Position numbers and translations under genes: made by a program. The notes under the pieces were generated by a model. It ran no database searches, was not told the origin of the DNA, and saw nothing but the letters and a program-made list of their open reading frames with translations. Positions 8,360-16,363 of a stretch of DNA of 64,000 nt are shown in pieces (positions within the stretch are counted from its first letter, which is position 1; each line of letters begins with the position of its first letter). The stretch comes from Helicobacter japonicus (GTDB lineage Bacteria; Campylobacterota; Campylobacteria; Campylobacterales; Helicobacteraceae): positions 1 to 64,000 of the forward strand of contig NZ_JRMQ02000009.1 in NCBI RefSeq assembly GCF_000762845.2, in the 5' to 3' direction.

Positions 8360-8941
8360 ATGACAAGAGAACAAGCAGAATTGATTATTAAGGAAGAGGG
8401 GTTAATAGAAGCAGAATGGAATAAGTATGGTGAAGCGGGTGGGGAGTATTATTTCATCATTTGGTTTAATCCTAACAATAATAAATATGAAACTATTTAC
8501 ATTGGAGAGCGAGGGGGCGTTGAAGATGAATATGCCTTTGATTATGAAAGAGAAGCAATAGATAAAATGCTACAAATGAATTATTGGCAGAAAAAACATA
8601 TGTATGGAGACATCAAAGGATATTTAACAAAAGAACTTGCTTTACAAGTCATCAAAGATGAGAATTTAGAAGTCATTTGGTATGATGAGGCTTTGAAGCC
8701 TTTGAGTGCTGGAATTAAGCACGATAAACAAAGAGATAAATACATTTCTTTTATCACAAATTCTAAGGCAGAGCTGATAGAGTGGAGGAATATTGAGTTT
8801 AATGGTGATGAGGAATTTGAGGGGAAAATATATAATGATGAGTATCTAGCCCTTTACGCCCTTATCAATCGTGCAAGAATGATAAAGCAAGGAAAGATTA
8901 GCTTTAGCAGCACATCAAAGAAAGAAATGTTAGGGCATTAG
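8360..8941 (+). CDS. Immunity-like protein with two repeated domains (193 aa)
   Basis: Two similar halves are visible. Residues 2-15 (TREQAELIIKEEGL) correspond to 90-103 (TKELALQVIKDENL), and each half continues through beta strands to a DEY... helix (57-79 and 160-179). The pattern resembles Imm59-type immunity proteins from polymorphic toxin loci, but I hold that assignment loosely. The ATG follows AAAAGGAAGCGCAA. The gene is separated by 48 bases from the PoNi-like gene and probably belongs to the same transcript. Confidence 0.55.
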   Translation: MTREQAELIIKEEGLIEAEWNKYGEAGGEYYFIIWFNPNNNKYETIYIGERGGVEDEYAFDYEREAIDKMLQMNYWQKKHMYGDIKGYLTKELALQVIKDENLEVIWYDEALKPLSAGIKHDKQRDKYISFITNSKAELIEWRNIEFNGDEEFEGKIYNDEYLALYALINRARMIKQGKISFSSTSKKEMLGH

Positions 8942-9082
8942 AAGTTAGATTCTAAATATATAAAAAATCATACAAAAATAAAAGATATAAGCCACCCTTT
9001 ATATTTATGTTCAAATCTTATAATAGAGAAGGTAGTCTTTATCAATAATTTTAGATTTAATAATGGGAGTAAAACACTTTAA

Positions 9083-9772
9083 ATGTCTCAACAAGAATTC
9101 TTAGATGAAATTGTTATAAATTTTTGCAAAAAGCTAGACAAATTTTCAGCACAATATGGCTTAAAAACAGAGGAATTTATAACTTTTGGTGTTTTTGATA
9201 ATTTACTTTTTACTTTTGAACATTATTTAGAACAAGAGGAAGATTGCATAAGTCTTGATGTTTCTTTTAGGGTGAAATCCATAAAAAGCGATGAGATTCT
9301 ATGTGCTAGCCTAGAGCTTGATGAGCCTGATTTGGACTTTAAAATCTTAAATGAATATGGTGTTAGATCTTTTCCATTTTCCTTTAAAAGTATGGAATTT
9401 TCTAATATGCAAGAATTGCAAGAATTTGCTTTAGATGATATGCCTAGTGATTCTTATCATAATTTTTTGAGTGCTTACAAGGAGAGCATAGAATCTCTTT
9501 TGGAAGCCTTTAAAATTGACACATCTAGCACGATACAAGGACTTTATGATTTTGTTTATAAATATGAAAATAATAAAGATGTGTTTTGGAAAGATAGAAC
9601 CCTAATGCAAATTTTACTTCTTATAGAATTAAATCAAAAAGAACAAGCACTTAAGATTTTAAAAAATGACCCAAGAACTAATGAAGAACGTAAGATTTCT
9701 ATAGAATATGATAATGGGGAAGTAGAAATATTTGATATTTTGATTTATTCTTTGGAGAATAATATTATATGA
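9083..9772 (+). CDS. Hypothetical protein, accessory island (229 aa)
   Basis: A soluble acidic protein with no recognised domain. The first about 110 residues look mixed alpha/beta (FGVFDNLLFTFEHYLEQEED). The C-terminal part is helical and includes LLLIELNQKEQALKILKND, which resembles a TPR-like helix pair. A GGGAG site lies 11 bases before the ATG. A 141-bp AT-rich gap precedes it, so it may have its own promoter. It sits last in the island before the conserved por operon. Confidence 0.5.
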   Translation: MSQQEFLDEIVINFCKKLDKFSAQYGLKTEEFITFGVFDNLLFTFEHYLEQEEDCISLDVSFRVKSIKSDEILCASLELDEPDLDFKILNEYGVRSFPFSFKSMEFSNMQELQEFALDDMPSDSYHNFLSAYKESIESLLEAFKIDTSSTIQGLYDFVYKYENNKDVFWKDRTLMQILLLIELNQKEQALKILKNDPRTNEERKISIEYDNGEVEIFDILIYSLENNII

Positions 9773-9861
9773 ATCATCTCAATGACGAGGAATTAAGGCA
9801 AGATTTGCAAATCTTTGTTAAGTGTCCTTATCAATATTGTTTCAAAATGATACTAATTTAA
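9769..9861 (+). CDS. 30-codon ORF overlapping the preceding stop
   Basis: An ATGA overlap with the 229-aa gene opens a 30-codon frame containing CPYQYC. The overlap would allow coupled translation. It could be a real small protein or the broken start of another island gene cut off at the por operon boundary. There is no other support. Confidence 0.2.
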   Translation: MNHLNDEELRQDLQIFVKCPYQYCFKMILI

Positions 9862-9913
9862 GCAAAGTTTCGTTAAAATTACACCTGAATTTAGTTAAAG
9901 GAAAGGAGATACA

Positions 9914-10474
9914 ATGCTTGAGATACGATGGCATTCTCGTGCTGGACAAGGTGCTGTAACAGGAGCAAAAGGTCTTGCTGATGTAATTGCAGGGACAGGT
10001 AAAGAAGTGCAAGCTTTTGCATTTTATGGTTCAGCAAAACGTGGTGCTTCAATGACAGCTTATAATAGGATAGATTCTGAGCCTATTCTTAATCACGAAA
10101 AATTTATGAATCCAGATTATATTTTGGTGATTGATCCGGGACTTGTGTTTATTACAAATATTTGCCTTTATGATAAACCTTCTACCAAATACATCATTAC
10201 AACGCGCTTGAGTAAAGAAGAACTTATCGCGAAAAAACCCGAATTAGCGAATAAAGAGATTTATACGCTTGATTGTATTCAAATTTCTATTGATGCACTT
10301 GGCAAATCTATCCCTAATGCACCTATGCTTGGGGCATTAATGAAAGTTTCAGGTATGCTTGAGATTGACTTCTTTTTAGAATCTTTCTCTAAAGTGCTTG
10401 GTAAAAAACTCCCTCAACAAGTGATTGAGGCAAATAAAGTAGCCATTAGACGAGCTTATGAAGAAGTTAAATAG
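9914..10474 (+). CDS. porG: Pyruvate:ferredoxin oxidoreductase, gamma subunit
   Basis: Gamma subunit of the four-subunit enzyme that converts pyruvate and CoA to acetyl-CoA and CO2 while reducing ferredoxin or flavodoxin. The 186-residue length and the N-terminal EIRWHSRAGQGAVTGAKGLA (a Rossmann-like signature of 2-oxoacid oxidoreductase gamma chains), then FAFYGSAKRGASMTAYNRI, are diagnostic. GAAAGGAGATACA precedes the ATG. First gene of the porG-porD-porA-porB operon, the order seen in Helicobacter. H. pylori literature sometimes calls it porC. Confidence 0.95.
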   Translation: MLEIRWHSRAGQGAVTGAKGLADVIAGTGKEVQAFAFYGSAKRGASMTAYNRIDSEPILNHEKFMNPDYILVIDPGLVFITNICLYDKPSTKYIITTRLSKEELIAKKPELANKEIYTLDCIQISIDALGKSIPNAPMLGALMKVSGMLEIDFFLESFSKVLGKKLPQQVIEANKVAIRRAYEEVK

Positions 10475-10496
10475 CTAAAGGCAAAGGAGAGATTTT

Positions 10497-10907
10497 ATGG
10501 ATAAATTAAAAGATTGGGACAAATTTGAAATCGGCTCTGTGCTTTTTCCTTTCAAAAAAGGTGTAGATGGCAGAAAAGAGCTTTATAAATACCAAAGAAC
10601 ATATAGTGGAGATAGTTCTTTTACGGATAGTGTGGCGCATTGGCGTGTGGAAAAACCTGTGCATAATAGTGAAATTTGTATTAATTGCTTTAATTGCTGG
10701 GTATTTTGCCCTGATGCAGCAATTCTTACGCAAGATGAAAAACTTGCGGGAGTGGATTATGTGCATTGTAAGGGTTGTGGTGTGTGTGTAGATGTATGCC
10801 CTACAAATCCTAAATCATTACTTATGTTTAGCGACCATAAAGATAATGAGGAAGCACTTAAAGAATGGCCTGCTAAAGAATCCAAAAAATCGCAAAGTAA
10901 CGCATAG
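10497..10907 (+). CDS. porD: Pyruvate:ferredoxin oxidoreductase, delta (ferredoxin-like) subunit
   Basis: Carries electrons between the catalytic subunits and the external acceptor through two [4Fe-4S] clusters. Both ligand sets are visible: CINCFNCWVFCP (about 60-71) and CKGCGVCVDVCP (about 90-101). The length of 136 residues is somewhat longer than the shortest PorD proteins because of an N-terminal extension of about 35 residues. AAAGGAGAGATTTT precedes the ATG. It lies 22 bases after porG. Confidence 0.95.
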   Translation: MDKLKDWDKFEIGSVLFPFKKGVDGRKELYKYQRTYSGDSSFTDSVAHWRVEKPVHNSEICINCFNCWVFCPDAAILTQDEKLAGVDYVHCKGCGVCVDVCPTNPKSLLMFSDHKDNEEALKEWPAKESKKSQSNA

Positions 10908-10918
10908 AGGAGGAAAGA

Positions 10919-12139
10919 ATGGCTAAAGTAATGGAATTAAGAGATATTGAAGTGTGGGATGGCAATATGGCAGCATCTCAAGCACTTCGCCAAGCACAAA
11001 TTGATGTCGTGGCTGCTTATCCTATCACTCCTTCAACGCCTATTGTGCAAAACTATGGGAGTTTTGTGAGTAATGGTTATGTTGATGGTGAGTTTGTAAT
11101 GGTAGAATCTGAACACGCTGCGATGAGCGCGTGTGTGGGTGCAGCCGCAGCAGGAGGAAGAGTGGCAACAGCGACAAGTTCTCAAGGTTTTGCTCTTATG
11201 GTAGAGGTGCTTTATCAGGCTTCTGGTATGCGTTTGCCTATTGTTTTGAATCTTGTTAATCGCGCACTTGCAGCACCACTTAATGTGAATGGCGACCATT
11301 CTGATATGTATCTTAGCCGTGATACAGGCTGGATAAATCTCTGCACCTATAATCCTCAAGAAGCATATGATTTTAATCTTATGGCGTTTAAAATTGCTGA
11401 AGACAAACGCGTGAGAGTGCCAGTAATTGTGAATCAAGATGGCTTCATCTGCTCTCATACAGCTCAATCAGTGCGTCCATTTACTGATGAAGCAGCATAT
11501 AAATTTATCGGGGAGTATATCCCACATAATCCTATGCTTGATTTTTCTAATCCTATAACTTATGGAGCGCAAACAGAGGAAGATTGGCATTTTGAGCATA
11601 AGGCACAATTACATAAGGGTATTATGGATTCTTATGAGGTGATAGAAGAAGTTTTCAAGGCTTTTGAAAAACTCTCTAAGCGCAAGTATAATCTTGTTGA
11701 AACTTATATGTGTGAAGATACAGAAGTAGCAGTTGTGGCACTTGGAACAAGTGTTGAATCTGCTCGTGTAGCGGCTAAAAAAGTGCGTCAAGAAAAGGGT
11801 ATTAAAGCAGGAGTGCTTTCTATCCGTTCTTTGCGTCCATTTCCTTTTAGACAAGTAGGAGAAGCACTTAAGAATCTAAAAGCTGTGGCGTGTCTTGATA
11901 GGAGTCTTCCAGCGGGTGCTATGGGTATGCTTTTCAATGAGTTTTCAGCCGCAGCCCTTGCTGCAAATGCACACCCTATAATGTCAAACTACATTTATGG
12001 GCTTGGCGGACGTGATTTGACACAAGCACATTTAGAAGGTATTTTTAGTGAGCTTGATGCAAATGCAAAAGCTGGTAAGCTTACACATCCGGTTCAACAA
12101 ATGTTAGGACTTCGCGGACCTAAGATGAGCTTTTTTTAA
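10919..12139 (+). CDS. porA: Pyruvate:ferredoxin oxidoreductase, alpha subunit
   Basis: The alpha subunit contributes the pyrimidine-binding part of the thiamine pyrophosphate site. Seen motifs are AAYPITPSTPIVQ (about 34-46), the conserved MVESEHAAMSACVGAAAAGG, and TATSSQGFALMVEVLYQASG. The C-terminal domain (from about residue 255) binds CoA in relatives. The length of 406 residues is normal. AGGAGGAAAGA precedes the start, eleven bases after porD. Confidence 0.96.
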   Translation: MAKVMELRDIEVWDGNMAASQALRQAQIDVVAAYPITPSTPIVQNYGSFVSNGYVDGEFVMVESEHAAMSACVGAAAAGGRVATATSSQGFALMVEVLYQASGMRLPIVLNLVNRALAAPLNVNGDHSDMYLSRDTGWINLCTYNPQEAYDFNLMAFKIAEDKRVRVPVIVNQDGFICSHTAQSVRPFTDEAAYKFIGEYIPHNPMLDFSNPITYGAQTEEDWHFEHKAQLHKGIMDSYEVIEEVFKAFEKLSKRKYNLVETYMCEDTEVAVVALGTSVESARVAAKKVRQEKGIKAGVLSIRSLRPFPFRQVGEALKNLKAVACLDRSLPAGAMGMLFNEFSAAALAANAHPIMSNYIYGLGGRDLTQAHLEGIFSELDANAKAGKLTHPVQQMLGLRGPKMSFF

Positions 12140-12150
12140 GGAGAATAGGT

Positions 12151-13098
12151 ATGGTAAAAGAAGTTAAAAATCTCAAAGAGTTTCAAAAATCATCAAAGAA
12201 ATTTGAAGGTGCGCACTTACTTTGCCCAGGTTGCGCTCACGGTATGATTGTGCGTGAGGTGTTAAGTGCAGTTGATGGACCCATTGTTTTAGGTAATTCT
12301 ACAGGTTGTCTTGAAGTTTCAAGTGCTGTGTATCCACATACAAGCTGGGATGTGCCTTGGATTCATATTGGTTTTGAAAATGGTTCTACTGCAGTAGCTG
12401 GTGCAGAGGCTATGTATAAGGCTCTTGCGCGTAAAGGTAGATATACAGGTGAAAAACCTAAATTTGTTGCATTTGGTGGTGATGGTGCAACTTATGATAT
12501 TGGATTTCAGTGGATAAGTGGTTGTTTTGAGCGAGGACACGATATTACTTATATTTGTCTTGATAATGAAGTGTATGCAAATACTGGTGGGCAACGAAGT
12601 AGCTCTACGCCTTTTGGTTCTAGCACTTCGACTACTCCTGCTGGAAGTGCAAGTTATGGCAAAAAAGAGCGCAAAAAAGACATACTTTTTATTATGGCAG
12701 CTCATCACGCACCATATGTTGCACAAGTTGCGCCAAATAAATGGAAAGATATGAATAAAAAAATCAAACGTGCTATTGATACAGAGGGACCAACTTTTAT
12801 TAATGCAATGAGTGCTTGCACCACAGAGTGGCGATTTGAATCTAATAAGACCGTTGAAGTGAGTGATTTAGCAGTGGATTCTTTAGTTTTCCCATTATTT
12901 GAAATTATTAATGGCACAGAACTCCATATTACTTATCGTCCGCGCAATGTTATTCCTGTGCGTGATTATTTGGGCGCACAAGGCAGATTCAAACATCTTT
13001 TTAAGCCTGAAAATGAGCATATTATCGCACAATTCCAAAAAGATGTAGAAGAACGTTGGGATTATCTCCAACGAAGAGAAGAGATGAGTGCTAAATAA
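12151..13098 (+). CDS. porB: Pyruvate:ferredoxin oxidoreductase, beta subunit
   Basis: The beta subunit binds thiamine pyrophosphate diphosphate and a [4Fe-4S] cluster. The TPP motif is FGGDGATYDIGFQWISGCFE followed by DNEVYANTGGQRSS. Cluster cysteines include LLCPGCAHG near residue 25 and a conserved C near 205 (MSACTTEW). The length of 315 residues is typical. TAAGGAGAATAGGT precedes the start. Last gene of the por operon, with no fifth subunit. Confidence 0.96.
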   Translation: MVKEVKNLKEFQKSSKKFEGAHLLCPGCAHGMIVREVLSAVDGPIVLGNSTGCLEVSSAVYPHTSWDVPWIHIGFENGSTAVAGAEAMYKALARKGRYTGEKPKFVAFGGDGATYDIGFQWISGCFERGHDITYICLDNEVYANTGGQRSSSTPFGSSTSTTPAGSASYGKKERKKDILFIMAAHHAPYVAQVAPNKWKDMNKKIKRAIDTEGPTFINAMSACTTEWRFESNKTVEVSDLAVDSLVFPLFEIINGTELHITYRPRNVIPVRDYLGAQGRFKHLFKPENEHIIAQFQKDVEERWDYLQRREEMSAK

Positions 13099-13108
13099 CC
13101 CTCCTTTT

Positions 13109-13133
13109 TTGCTTCTCAAGATTTGGGAAGCAA
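13109..13133 (+). terminator. Weak hairpin after porB
   Basis: TTGCTTCTC and GGGAAGCAA pair over nine positions (one G-U) around a 7-base loop, 11 bases after the porB stop. The run of Ts lies before rather than after the stem, so it may act as a transcript-end stabiliser rather than a classic rho-independent terminator. Confidence 0.35.
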
Positions 13134-13161
13134 ATTAACTAAAAATTATGTATTTTTCGTT

Positions 13162-13176
13162 AAAATCGCCGATTTT
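13162..13176. promoter_or_regulatory. Palindrome upstream of rpoD
   Basis: AAAATCG-C-CGATTTT is a perfect 7+1+7 palindrome. It is followed after ten bases by TATACT (13187-13192), a reasonable -10 for rpoD. The position over the -35 region would suit an operator or an upstream element. The function is unknown. Confidence 0.3.
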
Positions 13177-13211
13177 ACACATTCTATATACTCTTTCTAC
13201 AAGGATTCATT

Positions 13212-15086
13212 ATGCAAGAGAAAGCTGATAAGGCGAATAAAGTTAGTAAAAAATCAAAAGAAGTGAATGCCGAACTAGAGAATCTTTTCAAAGAAGAAGA
13301 TAGTGATTATATTACTTACGAAAAGATTGCTCAAATTATTCTTAAAGCACCCACTGCTGCACAAGTGAAAAAAATCAAAGATTTAAGTAAAAAATATAAA
13401 AAACAGCTTTTAAGCTCATCAGAAGTTGCAAAAATGCTCAATACTCAAGAACAAATAAAACGTCAAGCAGATAAGAAAAAAATGCTTGATGAAGAGCTTG
13501 AAGATGAGTTTGATTTTATGAAAGATAAAGAGTTGCTTGAGTGGAGTAGGAGTGATAGTCCTGTGCGTATGTATTTACGTGAAATGGGGCAGATTCCGCT
13601 TTTGACAAAGGAAGAGGAGATTAGTTTAAGTAAGAAAATTGAATTAGGTGAAAATACTATTTTAGATGCAATTTGTTCTGTGCCATATTTGATTGATTTT
13701 ATTTATGATTATAAAGATGCTCTTATCAATCGTGAAAGACGCGTAAAAGAACTTTTTAAGAGTTTTGATGATGAGGAAGAAGAGCAAGATGAGGAAGAAT
13801 TTGATATGAGCGAAGATGAAGAAAATATTCGCAAGGCAAATTCTAAAAAAGACCAAAAACGTGTAGAAAATGTTGTGGAAAGTTTTAAGGCACTTGATAA
13901 AGCAAAAAAAGAATGGCTCAAGGTATTAGAGAGTGAGCTTATAGAGGGTGAAGATGAATTAGCTCATATTTTGCTTTTATCATACAAAAAGCATATTTTA
14001 AAAACAAAGCTTTTAGATTTGGGACCTACGAGCAAACTTATTAGTGAGCTTGTAAAAGCAATGGAAAATAGCCTAAAGAGTGGCGATGGTTTTGAACGTG
14101 AGTTAAAACGTTTGGAGTATAAATTACCTTTGTTTAATGATATGCTTGTGGAAAATCATCAAAAAATACTTGCTAATATCACGAATATGAGTCGTGATGA
14201 TATTGCTGCAATGGTGCCAGAAACAACGATGGTAAGCGTGTATGTAGAACTCAAAAAGCTTTTTCAGACTAAAGAGGCGAGCGAGGGAGGCTTCAATTTA
14301 GAGCCTGAAAAACTTAAAGAAATCTTAGAGCAAATTAAACGTGGTAAGTCTATCTCGGATAAAGCAAAGGCAAAAATGGCAAAATCAAACCTTCGTCTTG
14401 TTGTGAGTATAGCTAAACGTTATACAAATCGTGGTTTGCCTTTTCTTGATTTAATTCAAGAAGGGAATATAGGATTAATGAAAGCTGTCGATAAGTTTGA
14501 ATATCGCAAAGGATTCAAGTTTTCAACTTATGCAACTTGGTGGATTAGACAAGCGATTTCGCGTGCGATTGCTGACCAAGCACGCACGATTCGCATTCCT
14601 ATCCATATGATAGAGACAATTAATAGAATCCACAAGATTATGCGCAAACACGTGCAGGAAACAGGCAAAGAGCCGGATATTGATTTTATTGCCAAAGAGG
14701 TAGGATTACCTATTGATAAAGTAAAAAATGTCATTAAAATCACCAAAGAACCCGTAAGCCTTGATGCACCTATTGGAAGCGATGATGATGGCAAGTTTGG
14801 GGATTTTGTAGAGGATAAAAACTCGGTTGGTCCTATGGATTATATTCTCAAAGAGGATTTGAAAGTGCAAATTGATGAGGTGTTAGAGCAGCTTAATGAT
14901 AGAGAAGAGGCAGTGATTCGTATGCGTTTTGGGTTGCTTGATGATGAATCTGATAGAACGTTAGAAGAGATTGGTAAGGAGCTCAATGTAACACGAGAGA
15001 GGGTGCGACAAATAGAATCTAGTGCAATCAAAAAGCTTAAACACCCAAAAGTGGGCAGGAAGCTTAAAAATTATATTGAGGAATAA
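13212..15086 (+). CDS. rpoD: RNA polymerase sigma-70 (housekeeping) factor
   Basis: Primary sigma factor that directs RNA polymerase to vegetative promoters. Visible parts are region 1.1 (about 15-95), region 1.2 ([20 protein letters not shown], about 117-136), a non-conserved domain with an acidic run ([19 protein letters not shown], about 188-206), region 2 with [20 protein letters not shown] near 440, region 3, and region 4 with the HTH ending [20 protein letters not shown]. The 624 residues fit epsilonproteobacterial RpoD. CTACAAGGATTCATT precedes the ATG. Confidence 0.97.
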   Translation: MQEKADKANKVSKKSKEVNAELENLFKEEDSDYITYEKIAQIILKAPTAAQVKKIKDLSKKYKKQLLSSSEVAKMLNTQEQIKRQADKKKMLDEELEDEFDFMKDKELLEWSRSDSPVRMYLREMGQIPLLTKEEEISLSKKIELGENTILDAICSVPYLIDFIYDYKDALINRERRVKELFKSFDDEEEEQDEEEFDMSEDEENIRKANSKKDQKRVENVVESFKALDKAKKEWLKVLESELIEGEDELAHILLLSYKKHILKTKLLDLGPTSKLISELVKAMENSLKSGDGFERELKRLEYKLPLFNDMLVENHQKILANITNMSRDDIAAMVPETTMVSVYVELKKLFQTKEASEGGFNLEPEKLKEILEQIKRGKSISDKAKAKMAKSNLRLVVSIAKRYTNRGLPFLDLIQEGNIGLMKAVDKFEYRKGFKFSTYATWWIRQAISRAIADQARTIRIPIHMIETINRIHKIMRKHVQETGKEPDIDFIAKEVGLPIDKVKNVIKITKEPVSLDAPIGSDDDGKFGDFVEDKNSVGPMDYILKEDLKVQIDEVLEQLNDREEAVIRMRFGLLDDESDRTLEEIGKELNVTRERVRQIESSAIKKLKHPKVGRKLKNYIEE

Positions 15087-15162
15087 ACCATCTTTTTTAT
15101 GTATTTTTTAGATTTTTAAGATAGAATCCAAACTTTAATTTATACCAATCAAGGAGGTCAAA

Positions 15163-15435
15163 ATGGCTTTAGATATGGCAAAGAAAAAAGAGATTATCGC
15201 TAAATTCGCACGAGATAGCAAGGATACAGGTTCAAGTGAGGTGCAAATCGCATTGCTTTCACAAAGAATAGCAGATTTAACAGAGCATTTGAAAGCTAAC
15301 CCAAAAGATCATTCAAGTCGTTTGGGGCTTTTAAAGCTTGTAGGGCAGAGAAAATCGCTCCTTTCTTATCTTAAAAAGACGCAGTATAATCGCTATGCAA
15401 AGCTTATCGGTGAGCTTAAACTCAAAGATAGATAG
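15163..15435 (+). CDS. rpsO: 30S ribosomal protein S15
   Basis: A small-subunit protein that binds 16S rRNA early in 30S assembly. It has the 90-residue family length and the conserved segments [20 protein letters not shown] and [21 protein letters not shown] strong AAGGAGGTC ribosome site lies before the start. TAGAAT at 15122-15127 is a possible -10. It converges on a methyltransferase gene three bases away. Confidence 0.97.
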   Translation: MALDMAKKKEIIAKFARDSKDTGSSEVQIALLSQRIADLTEHLKANPKDHSSRLGLLKLVGQRKSLLSYLKKTQYNRYAKLIGELKLKDR

Positions 15436-15438
15436 GCA

Positions 15439-16326
15439 TTATTTTTTAACAAACGCGAATAAGCCCGTAGGCGAATGTTTATGGGCTTTAGGTATAGAAT
15501 CTAGATTCTCTTGATTTATGCGTAAGCTATCATTTTCCCATTTCATACATTCTATTACATCAAATCCTTGAATATAGCCCATTTCAATAATCTGCATAGA
15601 ATCTAACACATCAATGATAGTTTGAGGTTTGTAGATACGATGGGCATTAAAGCAAAGTCTATCTTCATCTGCCACAGGCACACTAAAAAAGAGTTTTCCA
15701 CCGGGTTTAATTACCCTTTGAAAAGATTTAAGAGCTTTTTCCCATGCATTTGGTTCTATCGGGTCTCCATATCGCCCAAGTCCAAAATGTTCCACACTGC
15801 ATAAGGCAGAGAGTGATTCTATGGAATTATCGGCGATATGTTCTAAAAGGGTAGCATTTTCTTGAAAGTATGTTATGCCCCCCCCCCCATTACTTAAAAA
15901 GCTTGTATTAAATTGATTATTCATAGGGCGAATATCGAGCAAGACAATCTTTTGCTTTTGTGCAAGGAGGTGTGCGATAAATCCCCGCACACTAGAGCCT
16001 ACATCATAATGCACACTAGGTTTATGCTCTAGCACCCTGCGCGCTCCCCAAATATCTTGTATAAAGTATTGACCATCTCCCATATCGCCATTAGAGGCAT
16101 ATTTGTCATAACGAATGATATAATCCCATTCACGATTAATGACAAAGCGATTGTCTTTGTTAAGTTCCGTATATTTGGCTTTATCTTGTGCAATCTCGGC
16201 TTCGCTCATAAGTTTATTGCCTTTTATAGAATTGTCAATATGGAGGTGGATTTTTATATAAAGCTGATAAAATGGACGCAATATTTCTCTTAAAATTTTT
16301 CTCCATATAGGCATTTTTTGTTTCAT
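15439..16326 (-). CDS. DUF268-type SAM-dependent methyltransferase with an 11-G tract
   Basis: A 295-residue methyltransferase-fold protein. A glycine motif HYDVGSSVRGFIAHLLAQ near 105-122 is followed by an acidic strand end (KIVLLDIRPMN), and ALCSVEHFGLGRYGDPIEPN then FQRVIKPGGKLFFSVPVADE match DUF268/glycan-modifying methyltransferases. The substrate is unknown. A surface-carbohydrate role is plausible. The coding strand has 11 consecutive Gs (15878-15888 as C on the plus strand), coding GGGG after SN. At this length the frame is open. Gain or loss of one G would truncate the protein near its middle, so slipped-strand phase variation is likely. Starts at ATG 16326. Confidence 0.75.
   Translation of the reverse strand: MKQKMPIWRKILREILRPFYQLYIKIHLHIDNSIKGNKLMSEAEIAQDKAKYTELNKDNRFVINREWDYIIRYDKYASNGDMGDGQYFIQDIWGARRVLEHKPSVHYDVGSSVRGFIAHLLAQKQKIVLLDIRPMNNQFNTSFLSNGGGGITYFQENATLLEHIADNSIESLSALCSVEHFGLGRYGDPIEPNAWEKALKSFQRVIKPGGKLFFSVPVADEDRLCFNAHRIYKPQTIIDVLDSMQIIEMGYIQGFDVIECMKWENDSLRINQENLDSIPKAHKHSPTGLFAFVKK
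15878..15888. repeat. Homopolymeric C11/G11 tract
   Basis: Eleven Cs on the plus strand, eleven Gs on the coding strand of the methyltransferase gene. Tracts of this length in Helicobacter coding regions are hypermutable by slippage. The frame is ON in this sequence. Confidence 0.9.
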
Positions 16327-16363
16327 TTTTATCCTTTTATGCAGTTTAGATAAGGAAATTATA

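Noticed and set aside
9769-9861. 30-codon frame as a functional gene
   Set aside because: Kept only as a low-confidence feature. The ATGA overlap is its sole support.
11033-11467. Minus-strand open frame inside porA
   Set aside because: Shadow of a strongly conserved gene. The His/Cys-rich composition is an artefact of the reversed codons.
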